From contig JAAKFP010000160.1 in assembly GCA_011065005.1 (NCBI GenBank), positions 1-6,074 of the forward strand: DNA of 6,074 nucleotides, in the 5' to 3' direction. This DNA is from Chlamydiota bacterium (GTDB taxonomy: Bacteria > Chlamydiota > Chlamydiia > Chlamydiales > Waddliaceae). Position numbers and translations under genes: made by a program. The notes under the pieces were generated by a model. That model was not told the origin of the DNA, made no database searches, and saw nothing but the letters and a program-made list of their open reading frames with translations. Shown here piece after piece: positions 5,883 to 6,074 of the stretch. Positions within the stretch are counted from its first letter, which is position 1, and each line of letters opens with the position of its first letter.

Positions 5883-5940
5883 CTGGCAGCCCTACAGGCT
5901 GCTGGATCTCTTTCAAACCTTTCCCAGGACGTTGCCCTGG
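5883..5940. repeat. Multi-hairpin intergenic repeat, copy 2 (inverted, uninterrupted)
   Basis: This is the reverse-complement partner of copy 1. It contains the intact palindrome GCAGCCCTACAGGCTGC (5887-5903) and the CCAGGACGTTGCCCTGG hairpin (5924-5940). It shows what the MITE insertion site in copy 1 looked like before insertion. The first hairpin of copy 1 (CAGCC-TGAAA-GGCTG) has no counterpart here, so the conserved unit is about 58 bp. The two copies face each other across about 130 bp and could form a larger stem-loop. Confidence 0.75.
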
Positions 5941-6074
5941 CAGGAGTTTACAAGATATTTTTTTCGAATCTTTAATTTTACATGCTAAACAACTTACATT
6001 CAGGATTATATAAAAAGTTTTCCAGGATTTTTTTGTATTACCCACCTTTTTTCTTATAAAATGATATTTATATA

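Larger units (their letters stand above)
5402..6074. other. Gene-free, repeat-rich intergenic region
   Basis: No credible gene is present over 673 bases. The region carries a 7-bp triplet repeat (5466-5486), a three-hairpin repeat (from 5498) split by a 163-bp MITE, and an inverted second copy of that repeat (5883-5940). The spacers 5750-5882 and 5941-6074 are AT-rich, with homopolymer runs such as the T-run at about 5828-5837, and I see no RNA gene in them. Short open frames exist on both strands but follow the repeats. Confidence 0.7.

Noticed and set aside
5466..5940. Possible CRISPR array, suggested by repeated palindromic units
   Set aside because: Only two copies exist, in opposite orientation and without regular spacers. 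No cas genes are nearby.
5764..6045. Open frames on both strands near the right end
   Set aside because: Both cross the second hairpin repeat in low-complexity AT-rich DNA and show no start signals or domains.

Overview
The window is a bacterial chromosomal segment of moderate to low G+C with a four-gene envelope/polysaccharide block on the plus strand, two small secreted paralogues on the minus strand, and repeat-rich non-coding ends. I cannot name the organism. Gram-negative-type signal peptides, long multi-hairpin intergenic repeats of the 'CCCAGGGC...GCCCTGGG' kind, a group II intron remnant and a MITE would suit an environmental or host-associated member of the PVC group (Chlamydiae, Lentisphaerae, Verrucomicrobia) or a similar repeat-rich lineage. 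That is inference only.

Layout. 1-120: 3' end of a group II intron (domain V-like and domain VI hairpins with a bulged branch-point A). 121-431: no gene; it holds a 21-bp inverted repeat resembling REP/RAYT elements, a 13-bp tandem duplication, and a consensus -10 box ahead of the first gene. 441-1829: UDP-glucose 6-dehydrogenase (ugd). 1847-2728: short-chain polyprenyl (farnesyl) diphosphate synthase (ispA), 17 nt downstream and probably co-transcribed. 2729-2972: a 114-bp imperfect palindrome, then a good sigma-70-like promoter. 2973-3659: polyprenyl-phosphate hexose-1-phosphate transferase (WbaP/PglC superfamily, short form). 3695-4216: six-helix membrane protein resembling MreD. 4250-4283: hairpin between convergent genes. 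4872-4339 and 5401-4961 (minus strand): two secreted proteins of unknown function that align without gaps between two cysteines. 5402-6074: no gene; two inverted copies of a multi-hairpin repeat, one of which is split by a 163-bp MITE with a 3-bp target duplication.

How the genes may work together. Ugd makes UDP-glucuronate, a precursor for acidic polysaccharides. IspA makes farnesyl diphosphate, the primer for the undecaprenyl carrier. The transferase loads the first sugar phosphate onto that carrier. The MreD-like protein would link to cell-wall elongation, which uses the same carrier. This is a coherent envelope-synthesis cluster, although the palindrome and internal promoter suggest it is transcribed as two units. 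The two minus-strand genes look like a lineage-specific secreted family.
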